64,000 nt of DNA from Coriobacteriaceae bacterium (GTDB lineage: Bacteria > Actinomycetota > Coriobacteriia > Coriobacteriales > Coriobacteriaceae): positions 62,001-126,000 of the forward strand of contig CADFMD010000007.1 in NCBI GenBank assembly GCA_902835305.1. The letters run 5' to 3'. Shown here one piece after another: positions 33,157-41,177 of this stretch (the stretch's first letter is position 1; every line of letters begins with the position of its first letter). Both the position numbers and the translations under genes were made by a program. The notes beneath the pieces were generated by a model. It was given only the letters and a program-made list of their open reading frames with translations. It was not told the DNA's origin and ran no database searches.

Positions 33157-33825
33157 TTACTCGCCCAGGATCAGCGCCGCGAGCTCTTCCTGCGTGTCAA
33201 CCACGTAGTCGGCACCGGCTGCTTCGAGCTCTGCGCGGCCTCGGAAGCCCCAGCTGACGCCCGCGCTCTTAAGGCCGGCGTTGTGGCCGGTCAGAACATC
33301 GACATTCGAATCGCCCACATAGAGCGTGGTTGCCGGATCGGCGCCCAGCTCTTTCATCACATGCAACGTGACGGGTGCCTCGGGCTTGGGCGGAAATGCG
33401 CCCACACGGCCCTGTACCAGCGCAAAGCGATCGGGGCCAAAGTATTTCTCGATAAGCGGGGCTGCCGAAATATGATCCTTGTTGGTGAGCACGGCAAGCT
33501 GAACGCCCGCTGTGCGCAGACGGTCGAGCATCTCAATCGTGCCGGCGTAGGGCGAGGTGTGGTCCTCCTTGTGCTCGCCGTAATAGGCCCTAAACTCGGC
33601 AAGCGTCTGCTCAAACATACGGCCGTCGCCCGCGTACTCGGCGGGCATAAAGCGCTCGACCAGCTTAAGCATGCCGTTTCCCACCTTGTAGCGGTACTCG
33701 TCCACGGCAAACGTGGGCCAGCCGTGCATCTCGCAGGTGTGGTTGCCGGCGGCCGCCAGGTCCTCGAGCGTGTTGAGGATGGTGCCGTCAAGGTCAAAGA
33801 TCACGGTGGAAAAAGCTGCTGCCAT
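33157..33825 (-). CDS. gph: HAD family phosphatase, phosphoglycolate phosphatase-like
   Basis: A 222-residue hydrolase. Motif I FDLDGTILNT contains the nucleophile Asp; motif II is LAVLTNKD; a Lys is in FPPKPEAPV; motif III/IV is YVGDSNVDVLTG. The helical cap after motif I is that of the Gph group, which removes phosphate from 2-phosphoglycolate or similar small compounds. ATG 33825 is chosen because CGGGAG precedes it; a frame 78 bases longer has no site. It is monocistronic, downstream of nothing obvious. Substrate assignment is by family only. Confidence 0.85.
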   Translation of the reverse strand: MAAAFSTVIFDLDGTILNTLEDLAAAGNHTCEMHGWPTFAVDEYRYKVGNGMLKLVERFMPAEYAGDGRMFEQTLAEFRAYYGEHKEDHTSPYAGTIEMLDRLRTAGVQLAVLTNKDHISAAPLIEKYFGPDRFALVQGRVGAFPPKPEAPVTLHVMKELGADPATTLYVGDSNVDVLTGHNAGLKSAGVSWGFRGRAELEAAGADYVVDTQEELAALILGE

Positions 33826-33948
33826 GAAAGCTCCCGTCATTGGGTTTAAAACGCACCTCATAATACTGGGCTTACGTGTCTGGCGTGGCTGGAATCTGAA
33901 CATCTCCAGGGTTATCAGGCCATATCGCGCCAGCTGTGCAATTCCGCC

Positions 33949-34983
33949 CTAGCAAATTCTCGGCAGCTGCTCTCCCACGAGCATGTCGAGGATGCGGGTC
34001 GAGCCCCAGCCGGTGCGCACGCGCACGGCGGGACGGGCACCCTCGGCAAGCGGCAGCACGCGACCGATGATGGCGGCATTCTCGCCGTAGCGGGCGGCGC
34101 GCATGGCGCTCAACGCGGCATCGGCTTGCTCGGCCGGCACCACGGCGACCATCTTGCCCTCGTTTGCCACCTGTAGCACATCGTAGCCGAGCATCTCGCA
34201 GGCGGCTTGCACGTCGGGACGCACGGGCACGGCATCCTCGTCGACCTCCATGGCAACACCGCTGGCCTGGGCAAACTCGTTGAGTGTGGACGCCAGGCCA
34301 CCGCGCGTGGGGTCGCGAAAGCAACGCGTGCCGGGCGCTGCGGCCAGAACGTCGGCAATCAGGTGGTTGAGCGGCGCGGCATCGCTTTCGATGGTGCTCG
34401 AAAACGCTAGGCCCTCGCGTTGGCTCATGATGGCGATGCCGTGGTCTCCCAGTGTGCCCGACACCAGGATGACGTCGCCGGGCCGGCAGTTGGCACCGCT
34501 GAGTGTCACGCCTGCGGGCACCTCGCCTACGCCAGCGGTATTGATGTAGACGCCGTCGGCACCGCCACGCTCGACCACCTTGGTGTCGCCGGTGATAATC
34601 TTCACGCCTGCCTCATGTGCCGTTTCGGCCATGGTCTGCACAATCTGGCGCAGCTTGTCCATGGGATAGCCCTCTTCGAGGATAAAGCCGCATGAGAGGT
34701 AGCGCACGTTAGCGCCCGAGGTCGCGATGTCGTTGACGGTTCCGCACACGGCGAGTCGGCCGATATTGCCGCCGGGGAAGAACTGCGGCGAGACTACAAA
34801 GCTGTCGGTCGACATGGCGATGCGCCCGCTCGCGGGCAGCGCAGCGACGCCGGCATCGTTGCCCTCGAGCAGTTCGGGCGACCCAAAGGCATCCAAAAAG
34901 ACCTCATCGATGATGCGTTTCATCATCTGGCCGCCAGAGCCGTGGCCCAACAGGACAGTGCTATCGGTGGCAGTACGGGACAT
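33949..34983 (-). CDS. hypE: Hydrogenase maturation protein HypE
   Basis: A 344-residue protein that takes a carbamoyl group from HypF onto its C-terminal Cys and dehydrates it to a thiocyanate, the source of the CN ligands of [NiFe]-hydrogenase. The end EQLPRIC keeps the essential last Cys. The PurM-like N-terminus has LLGHGSGGQMMKRII, and later DFSTDSF-like MSTDSFVVSP, VNDIATSGANVRYLS and TGDTKVV with the ATP-binding Asp and Lys. It is the last gene of hypF-C-D-E. Confidence 0.95.
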   Translation of the reverse strand: MSRTATDSTVLLGHGSGGQMMKRIIDEVFLDAFGSPELLEGNDAGVAALPASGRIAMSTDSFVVSPQFFPGGNIGRLAVCGTVNDIATSGANVRYLSCGFILEEGYPMDKLRQIVQTMAETAHEAGVKIITGDTKVVERGGADGVYINTAGVGEVPAGVTLSGANCRPGDVILVSGTLGDHGIAIMSQREGLAFSSTIESDAAPLNHLIADVLAAAPGTRCFRDPTRGGLASTLNEFAQASGVAMEVDEDAVPVRPDVQAACEMLGYDVLQVANEGKMVAVVPAEQADAALSAMRAARYGENAAIIGRVLPLAEGARPAVRVRTGWGSTRILDMLVGEQLPRIC

Positions 34984-35067
34984 ATCGAAAACTCCAATCG
35001 AGGACGGAATTATATGGGTGAGGTGCAGCGTCGACCGGCCCGCCGTTCGTTAGAGCGGCGGAACCCA

Positions 35068-36180
35068 TTAGCCTCGGTAGCGGAAATATGCTGCACAGCT
35101 GCCCTCGGAACTCACCATGCAGGGGCCGATGGGATGCTCGGGTGTACAAGCGCGGCCGAACAGAGGGCAGTCGCTCGGCGTAATGCCCCCGCGCAGCACG
35201 TCGCCGCAGCGGCACCCACGCGGCTCGACCGTCGTCTCAACGGGCACGTCAAAGCGAGTGCGGGCATCAAAGCGCGAGAACTCGGGGCGGATGGAAAGGC
35301 CCGAGTTGGCAATCGGCCCCAGCCCGCGCCACGTGGTGTCGCATGGCTCAAACACCTGCTCGACCAGCTGGCGCGCCACGGGGTTGCCGTCTGCGTTGAC
35401 GCCACGGCGGTAGGCGTTGTCGATTGCGGGCTGCCCCTCAACAACCATCTGGACCAGCATGCAGATGCCCTGCAGAATATCGACCGGCTCAAATCCGGTG
35501 ACTACGCCTGGGGTCTCGAACTCATCGACCAAAAAGTCAAAGGGGGCTAAGCCCGTGATGGTGGCGACGTGTCCCGGAAGGATAAAGCCGTCGATAGTGG
35601 TCTCGGGATCGTTGGCGATGGCGCGCAGCGCCGGCGGCGTGGTCTTGTGGGCGCAATAGACCGAGAAGTTCTGGAGTCCGCGTGCATCGGCCTCCAAAAT
35701 GGCGGCGGCGATGGTGGGCGTCGTGGTCTCAAAGCCGACGCCCATAAAGATGACCGGGCGATCGGGGTTGTGTTCGGCGATATCGAGTGCATCGAGTGGG
35801 GAGTACACAATGCGAATATCGCGCCCTGCCGCCTTTTGCGCGGCGAGCGAGGTAGACGACCCGGGCACGCGCATCATGTCGCCAAAGGTGGCGATGATGG
35901 CGCCGTCCATCTTGGCGAGCGCGATTGCATGGTCGATATCGCGGTTGGCGGTAACACAGACGGGGCAACCCGGACCGCTCAGCAGTTTGAGCCCGGCAGG
36001 CATAATGGAGCGAAAGCCATAGCGCCCGATGCTCACGGTATGCGTGCCGCAGACTTCCATAAGGTTGATGCTGCGGCTGCCGACAAGCTCATGAATACGA
36101 TCGATGAGCTCGCGAGCCAGCCTGGGGTCGCGAAATGCCGAAAAGTCGATACCGGAGCGCGCCGGCTGTCCGGCCGCCAC
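35068..36180 (-). CDS. hypD: Hydrogenase maturation protein HypD
   Basis: A 370-residue iron-sulfur scaffold on which, with HypC, the Fe(CN)2CO unit is made. Family marks: MEVCGTHTVSIGRYG, LLSGPGCPVCVT, VIFMGVGFETTTPT and a C-terminal 4Fe-4S region with CRCGDVLRG, DCPLFGRAC and GPCMVSSEGSC. It begins with GTG, which overlaps the hypC stop by one base (TAGTG), so translation is coupled. The gap to hypE is 84 bases. Confidence 0.95.
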   Translation of the reverse strand: MAAGQPARSGIDFSAFRDPRLARELIDRIHELVGSRSINLMEVCGTHTVSIGRYGFRSIMPAGLKLLSGPGCPVCVTANRDIDHAIALAKMDGAIIATFGDMMRVPGSSTSLAAQKAAGRDIRIVYSPLDALDIAEHNPDRPVIFMGVGFETTTPTIAAAILEADARGLQNFSVYCAHKTTPPALRAIANDPETTIDGFILPGHVATITGLAPFDFLVDEFETPGVVTGFEPVDILQGICMLVQMVVEGQPAIDNAYRRGVNADGNPVARQLVEQVFEPCDTTWRGLGPIANSGLSIRPEFSRFDARTRFDVPVETTVEPRGCRCGDVLRGGITPSDCPLFGRACTPEHPIGPCMVSSEGSCAAYFRYRG

Positions 36181-36440
36181 TAGTATGCCTCGGCCGGATT
36201 GCTGGCCAGTTGGTCTTCTTCGGCCAGTTCGGTCATGGCGTTAACGAGCTCGAGCGTTTCTTGCGCTTCCTGCTCGTCGACGATCTGGATGCCAAAGCCG
36301 GCGTGTACGAGAATATAGTCGCCAACCTGCGCCGTCGGTACGAGACGCAGCGAAACGGGGCGCTCGATGCCCATCATGTCGACGGTCGCCTTAAGGCCGT
36401 CGTCGCGTTTGACCACTTTACCGGGAACGGCAAGGCACAT
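36180..36440 (-). CDS. hypC: Hydrogenase maturation chaperone HypC
   Basis: An 86-residue chaperone starting MCLAVPGKV; the Cys at position 2 carries the iron unit and binds HypD and the hydrogenase large subunit. The core DYILVHAGFGIQIVDEQEA is typical. The start has GGGGAACATT before ATG. The gene lies between hypF and hypD and is coupled to hypD. Confidence 0.94.
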   Translation of the reverse strand: MCLAVPGKVVKRDDGLKATVDMMGIERPVSLRLVPTAQVGDYILVHAGFGIQIVDEQEAQETLELVNAMTELAEEDQLASNPAEAY

Positions 36441-36571
36441 AATGTTCCCCTTTTATACGTTTTGCGCTGGATAGGCGCCTAATTACCCATCAGTTGATGG
36501 TAGCGCTCGCGGGAGTCACGAGCAAACGCGTTACACCTGTGAGACGGCGGCGCGCAGGCTAGCAAAACAGC

Positions 36572-39040
36572 CTATCGCGATGCTGTCTGCGCGAGGCGAG
36601 CGCGAGCGATGGCGGCCTGACCGTAGGCGATGCAGCCGTCGTTGACGGGCACGGCGTGGGGGGCCAAGACGGCAAGACCGGCGTCTTTGAGTTCGTGGGT
36701 AAGGAGCTGAAGCAAAAGTCGGTTCATGAACACGCCGCCCGAGAGCGCGACGGTGTCGAGGTCTTCACGGACGCAGATCTCGCTTGCGATGCGGGCCGAC
36801 GCGCGTGCGATGGTGACGTGGAAGTCGAGCGCGAGCTTGCCGGCGGGCACGCCGGTCCTGATTCCCTCCAAAAGCGCCTCAAAAAGCGGCCTGGAGTTCA
36901 GAACATGGCAGTCGTCCGGACGGGATGATTCGGTTACGGAAAAGCTGGCCATATTGCCGGTGGGGCAGGCACTTTCACTGCTGAACGCGCGCCAGGCGGC
37001 GGCCTCAAGCTCGATGGCGGGTTCGCCCTCGTAGGTTGCCTTGTCGCAGATGCCCAGAATTGCTGCCGCGGCATCAAAGAGGCGCCCCATGCTGCTGGTA
37101 CGCGGGCTGTTGATGCCGCGCTCGATCATGGTGGCTGTCACGCTGCGCGTTTGCTCGTCGAGACTGTCCAAAAGCCGAGCGGCACCTGGGTGCTCGAGCA
37201 GGCCGAGCTCACTGAGCAGGGCAAAGGCGTTGCGTCGAGCGTCGCGTACGGAGGCCGCCCCGCCGGGGAGCGCCCAGGTGAGCAAATGCGCGGCGCGCTC
37301 AAAGCCGCCAAGGCTGGCAACAAGAAACTCGCCGCCCCAAATGGTCCCATCGGTGCCGGCGCCGGTGCCGTCAAAGGCGATGCCAAGGACACGCGTGTCG
37401 GTTGTAAGCTGGCCCGCGGCGATGGCCTCGGCCATTACGCTCGCGATATGTGCATGATGGTGCTGCACCTCGACGAGCGGCAGATTGTGCTCCCGTGCCT
37501 GCTCGCGCGCCCACTGGCCCGATAGATAGCTGGGGTGTAAATCGCAGGCCAAGGCGGCGGGCGCCAAGTCAAAGAGATCTTCCAAGCGCGTGCGCGCGGC
37601 GTTCCAGGCATCGAAGGTCCCGCCGTTTTCAACATCGCCGATATGCTGCGACACAAAACAGGTTACCTCGCCGTTCGCCCCTTCACGAGTGAGCGCAATC
37701 GTCGCCTTTTGCTGCGGGCCGCAGGCGAGGATGCAGGGTACAGTGCCGTCGCATGCCGGCAGCGGTAACGGCTGCGGAGCGTATCCGCGGGCGCGGCGCA
37801 CGGGCATAACGGCGCCGTCGACCACGCGCACTACAGAGTCGTCGTAGCGCGAGAGGATCGCGCGGTCGTTACCGAGCAACGAGTCGGCGATGCCGGCGGC
37901 AATGAGGTGTTTCCAGGCAAGGTCGTCGTCGGTCTCGATGGGTTCTTCGCTCAGGTTTCCGCTGGTCATGACGAGCGCGTGCATACCGCAGACTTCTACC
38001 GCGGCAAGCAGCAGATGCTGAAGCGGGGTGTAGGGGAGCATAACACCGAGCTCGGGAAGGTCATGCGCGACGGACGGCGCGAGCGCGAGGGCGTCGGGGG
38101 AATCTCCACTCTCGCAAACGGCACGTCGGCGCAGCAGCACAATGGGGCGAATGCTGCCGGTCAGCAAGCCGCGCTCAACGTCGCTGACATGGCACAGGCG
38201 TTCAACGTCGGCAAGGTCGCGCACCATAACGGCAAGCGGCTTGTTGCTGCGGCGTTTGCGGCGGCGAAGCTCGGCTACCGCCTGCTCGTTGGAGGCGTCG
38301 CATGCCAAGTGAAATCCGCCCAGCCCCTTGATGGCGACGATACCGCCACCGGCCAGCAACTCAACACAGCGGTCGATAATGGCGTCGCTGGCCTCGCGTG
38401 TGGTGCCGACGGCCGGTGTCGCGGACGAATTCCCGCACGCATTGCCGTTCACAGCCTCGCGCCACGTAATATGCGGCCCGCAATCAAAGCAGGCATCGGG
38501 CTGCGCGTGAAAACGCCGGTCGAGTGGGTCGGCATACTCCGCGGCGCACTTGGGACACATGGGAAAACAATCCATCGAGGTGGCCGCTCGATCGTAAGGC
38601 AGCGAGCGGATGATGGTAAAGCGCGGCCCGCAGTTAGTGCAGTTGATAAAGGGGTAGTGATAGCGTCGGTCGGCGGGATCGAACAACTCGCGCAGGCAAT
38701 CGTCACAGGTAGCGATATCGGGCGAGACGAGCGTCGTGTGCGCGGTCTGGTCCTGCGATGCCACAATGCGAAAGCCCTGCTCACCGGCAGCGCTCCAACC
38801 GCCAGGCCCCAAATCCGCAATATCGACTCGCTCAACGCGGGCTGCCGCAGGCGCATGCTCAGAAAGCGCGGCAACAAAAGCATCGAGCGCATCGGCCGGA
38901 GCGTGCGCCTCGATATGCACGCCGTCGCCCGCGTTGAGCACCCATCCGCAAATGCCATGCGCCATGGCCTCGCGATACACAAACGGTCGCATGCCAACGC
39001 CCTGCACAATGCCCGTCACATGAATATGCACATGTCGCAT
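36572..39040 (-). CDS. hypF: Carbamoyltransferase HypF
   Basis: An 822-residue enzyme that makes carbamoyl-AMP from carbamoyl phosphate and passes the group to HypE. Domains in order: acylphosphatase (about 1-92; VTGIVQGVGMRPFVYREA), zinc fingers (CDDCLRELF, NCTNCGPRF, CPKCAAEY, CFDCGPH), YrdC-like (about 205-400) and Kae1-like with HHHAHIASVMAE, GIAFDGTGAGTDGTIWG and SGGVFMNRLL. It is slightly longer than the usual ~750 residues, mostly in the middle. ATG 39040 follows GAGGGGTG; a frame nine codons longer lacks a site. First gene of the hyp group. Confidence 0.95.
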   Translation of the reverse strand: MRHVHIHVTGIVQGVGMRPFVYREAMAHGICGWVLNAGDGVHIEAHAPADALDAFVAALSEHAPAAARVERVDIADLGPGGWSAAGEQGFRIVASQDQTAHTTLVSPDIATCDDCLRELFDPADRRYHYPFINCTNCGPRFTIIRSLPYDRAATSMDCFPMCPKCAAEYADPLDRRFHAQPDACFDCGPHITWREAVNGNACGNSSATPAVGTTREASDAIIDRCVELLAGGGIVAIKGLGGFHLACDASNEQAVAELRRRKRRSNKPLAVMVRDLADVERLCHVSDVERGLLTGSIRPIVLLRRRAVCESGDSPDALALAPSVAHDLPELGVMLPYTPLQHLLLAAVEVCGMHALVMTSGNLSEEPIETDDDLAWKHLIAAGIADSLLGNDRAILSRYDDSVVRVVDGAVMPVRRARGYAPQPLPLPACDGTVPCILACGPQQKATIALTREGANGEVTCFVSQHIGDVENGGTFDAWNAARTRLEDLFDLAPAALACDLHPSYLSGQWAREQAREHNLPLVEVQHHHAHIASVMAEAIAAGQLTTDTRVLGIAFDGTGAGTDGTIWGGEFLVASLGGFERAAHLLTWALPGGAASVRDARRNAFALLSELGLLEHPGAARLLDSLDEQTRSVTATMIERGINSPRTSSMGRLFDAAAAILGICDKATYEGEPAIELEAAAWRAFSSESACPTGNMASFSVTESSRPDDCHVLNSRPLFEALLEGIRTGVPAGKLALDFHVTIARASARIASEICVREDLDTVALSGGVFMNRLLLQLLTHELKDAGLAVLAPHAVPVNDGCIAYGQAAIARARLAQTASR

Positions 39041-39057
39041 GCGACACCCCTCATCAA

Positions 39058-39139
39058 AACCGACCAAAAAGGGACAGGTTTATTTTGGTCGGTAAAACTT
39101 CTAAACCTGCCACAACAAACCTGTCCCTTTTTGGCAGGT
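39058..39139. repeat. CCAAAAAGGGACAGGTTTATTTTGG repeat pair
   Basis: ACCGACCAAAAAGGGACAGG, TTTATTTTGGTCGGT and then the inverted unit CCTGCCA...AACCTGTCCCTTTTTGGCAGGT. It is two linked stem-loops with the GGGACAGG core, between nikR and hypF. A single related unit is at 31233-31272. Confidence 0.7.
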
Positions 39140-39142
39140 GCG

Positions 39143-39655
39143 CTACAGTCCCAGGCTCTGCTTGGTGGCGGCGCACGTGAGCTCGCCGTGCTTAACGCCG
39201 CGCAGGCCCAGCAGACGGTCGGCCAGCTCGTAGACGCGCTCGCCGCGACCCTTGAGCGCCAGAATCTCTAAGCAGTTGTGGTGATCCAGATGCACGTGCA
39301 TGGTCGATACGATCTCGTCGGTGTAGTCGTGCTGCACTTCGTCCAGACGGCGCGTCAGGTCGCCGGTATGGTGGTCGTAGATCATGGTGAGCGACCCGAT
39401 AACATGCTCATCGGGCGTGCGCATCTGCTCCTTGGCGATCGAGGCGCGAATCAGGTCGCGCACGGCCTCGGAGCGGTTGGCCACGTCGCCGCGGCGCGCG
39501 ATCTGTTCGTCAAAACGGCGCAGCAGGTCATCCGGTGCGGTAACCGAAAAACGGACCAGCTCGGAGCCGGAGCCACTACAGTGGCAGCCCGCGTCGCCGT
39601 CCGCCCCGTGCGGATGCTCGTGCTCGTATCCGCAGCCGTGCTCGTGTTCGGCCAC
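39143..39655 (-). CDS. nikR: Nickel-responsive regulator, NikR type, with His-rich N-terminus
   Basis: A 170-residue ribbon-helix-helix repressor. After an unusual His/Cys-rich extension (residues ~1-30; HEHGCGYEHEHPHG) comes the RHH domain (LVRFSVTAPDDLLRRFDE, then NRSEAVRDLIR) and the ACT-like nickel domain with YDHHTGDL and MHVHLDHHNCLEIL, which holds the His-His-His-Cys high-affinity site. GTG 39655 begins one base after the upstream gene's stop, so translation is coupled. It probably controls nickel uptake and perhaps the downstream hyp genes. The extra His/Cys tail could store or sense metal. Confidence 0.9.
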   Translation of the reverse strand: MAEHEHGCGYEHEHPHGADGDAGCHCSGSGSELVRFSVTAPDDLLRRFDEQIARRGDVANRSEAVRDLIRASIAKEQMRTPDEHVIGSLTMIYDHHTGDLTRRLDEVQHDYTDEIVSTMHVHLDHHNCLEILALKGRGERVYELADRLLGLRGVKHGELTCAATKQSLGL

Positions 39656-39656
39656 G

Positions 39657-39905
39657 TTACACCAGCTTCACGGAGCCGACGGAGTTGTGGTCGGCCTCGA
39701 TGGCCTCTTCGTAGCCCTCGAGCGCGCCGTGGGCCTCGTGCAGCGCGGCCATGGCTGCCTCGAGCTTGGCGCCGATGCGCTCCATGTCAAAATTCTCGGT
39801 CGCATGCAGTAGCTGATGGCTCCACTCGTGAGCGAGCTCGATGGTGTCGTCGACCTGCTTGACGCTCATGACAAGCTGGCTCATGTTCATTCCAACATCA
39901 TGCAT
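39657..39905 (-). CDS. Small helical protein coupled to nikR, unknown function
   Basis: An 82-residue protein, predicted to be almost all helix, without signal or membrane segment. It starts MHDVGMNMSQLVMSVKQVDD and has several His (EWSHQLLHATENF, ALHEAHGALEGYEEA) and a short end. An AAAAGGAG site precedes the ATG. Its stop and the nikR GTG are one base apart, which implies co-expression. It might be a nickel-handling or regulatory partner, but this is inferred from context only. Confidence 0.7.
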   Translation of the reverse strand: MHDVGMNMSQLVMSVKQVDDTIELAHEWSHQLLHATENFDMERIGAKLEAAMAALHEAHGALEGYEEAIEADHNSVGSVKLV

Positions 39906-39980
39906 GGAAAATCTCCTTTTGTATGGGGCAGTTCAGTGGTTCAGATTTTACTACGCCCACTCTGTGCGCAGCTGCATAAG

Positions 39981-40016
39981 AAAACGGGTGCGAGTCTGTG
40001 CGACTCGCACCCGTTC
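39981..40016 (-). terminator. Terminator of the thioredoxin gene
   Basis: GAAAACGGGTGCGAGT and ACTCGCACCCGTT form a 13-bp stem; read on the minus strand it is followed by TTTTC. It lies ~110 bases after the trx stop and just ahead of the small gene and nikR. Confidence 0.75.
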
Positions 40017-40126
40017 ACTGGGGGCTGTTTGTAACTACCATACTATCCGTGGTCACACGCGCCGCACCCGGCAGTCTGGCGAGCGGTGCAAAACTGCTCA
40101 TGGACGGCGGGTAAGTAACAAGCGTA

Positions 40127-40447
40127 TTACAGATGCTTCTCCAGCAGCGCCTGCAGCCTCGCCTTGGGCAGAGCGCCAACCGAGCGGTCAATCTCCTCGC
40201 CGTTCTTAAACACAATCAGCGTGGGGATGCTCATGACGCCATACTTCATGGCCAGGTCCTGGTTGTCGTCGACGTTGCACTTGGCCACAGCCAACTTGCC
40301 GGCCAGCTCGTCGGCAACCTCGTCTACGATGGGCGAGAGCGAGCGGCAGGGGCCGCACCACGGGGCCCAAAAATCAACCAGTACGGGCAGGCTATCGTTG
40401 ACGACAGCGCCGAAGTTCTCGGGGGTAATCTGCTTAATGTCAGCCAT
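40127..40447 (-). CDS. trxA: Thioredoxin
   Basis: A 106-residue thiol-disulfide carrier with the active site WAPWCGPCRSL and the cis-Pro in SIPTLIVFKNGEE. ATG 40447 has GGAGGTCACC before it; the 28 codons upstream in the same frame lack a site and are not family-like. It is monocistronic, divergent from the next gene. Confidence 0.95.
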   Translation of the reverse strand: MADIKQITPENFGAVVNDSLPVLVDFWAPWCGPCRSLSPIVDEVADELAGKLAVAKCNVDDNQDLAMKYGVMSIPTLIVFKNGEEIDRSVGALPKARLQALLEKHL

Positions 40448-40583
40448 GGTGACCTCCATAATACGACGCGGCTCGGCCGCGTAAAACTCAGTACGACCGT
40501 GCTTATACCCAGCGGCCCGCAAAGCAACCACTCGCGGGCGGCTCTTTTATATAATGGTGGGCACGCAAACGATTGGAGAGCGC

Positions 40584-41159
40584 ATGCCCACGTCACAAAG
40601 CCAGAAAAAAGAAGCCATCGCTCAGGCGACCGAGCAGGAGCTCGCGTCGCTTGCAGATCGCGGTGTGCGTATCGCGGGCAACGCGTGCTCGCCGATTGTG
40701 CTGGTCAAAGGCGATTTGGATGAAGCCGAGTGCTCGGGCGGCGAGCTGGCCGCCGGCGCGGATGGCGCCGCGTTGCGCAAGGCGCTCGGTGCCATCGGAT
40801 ATGCCCCCGAGGATTTTTGTGTGCTGGCAAGCGTCGCCGGCGCGGGCGACGGAGCGGTCGCGGCGGGCGAGGCCCTGACGTGCGACCTGTTCCGCGAGGC
40901 GCTGGAGACCTTGGACCCCGAGGCGGTGCTGCTGCTGGACAACAGTGCGGCCGATGTCATGCGCGAGACCTATGCCGATATGCTTGTGGCAATTGATGAC
41001 TTTGACACCGCCATGCTCAAGCCCGGCCTGGTCGCCCATGTGCAGGGGCGCCGCGTGCTGGCGCTCGACGGTTTTGAGGCGGCGCTCACCGACAAGGCCG
41101 CCAAGCAGCGCATGTGGGCCTACATTAAGCAGCTGACCCCGGCGGCTGCACCGCTGTAG
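40584..41159 (+). CDS. Hypothetical protein with faint uracil-DNA-glycosylase-like pattern
   Basis: A 191-residue soluble protein; the family was not firmly recognised. The order of segments SPIVLVKGDL, GADGAALRKALGAIGY, FCVLASVAGAGD, FREALETLDPEAVLLLDNSA and a late VALD-like strand resembles the strand-helix order of family 4/5 uracil-DNA glycosylases (GRAG-LL-L-IGL; PK-VVALG), but the catalytic and Fe-S Cys motifs are missing. If the match is right, it is an inactive relative. ATG 40584 has GGAGAG four bases before it. It is divergent from trx and convergent with the kinase gene. Confidence 0.6.
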   Translation: MPTSQSQKKEAIAQATEQELASLADRGVRIAGNACSPIVLVKGDLDEAECSGGELAAGADGAALRKALGAIGYAPEDFCVLASVAGAGDGAVAAGEALTCDLFREALETLDPEAVLLLDNSAADVMRETYADMLVAIDDFDTAMLKPGLVAHVQGRRVLALDGFEAALTDKAAKQRMWAYIKQLTPAAAPL

Positions 41160-41177
41160 CGAGGTTGGCGGCAGCCC

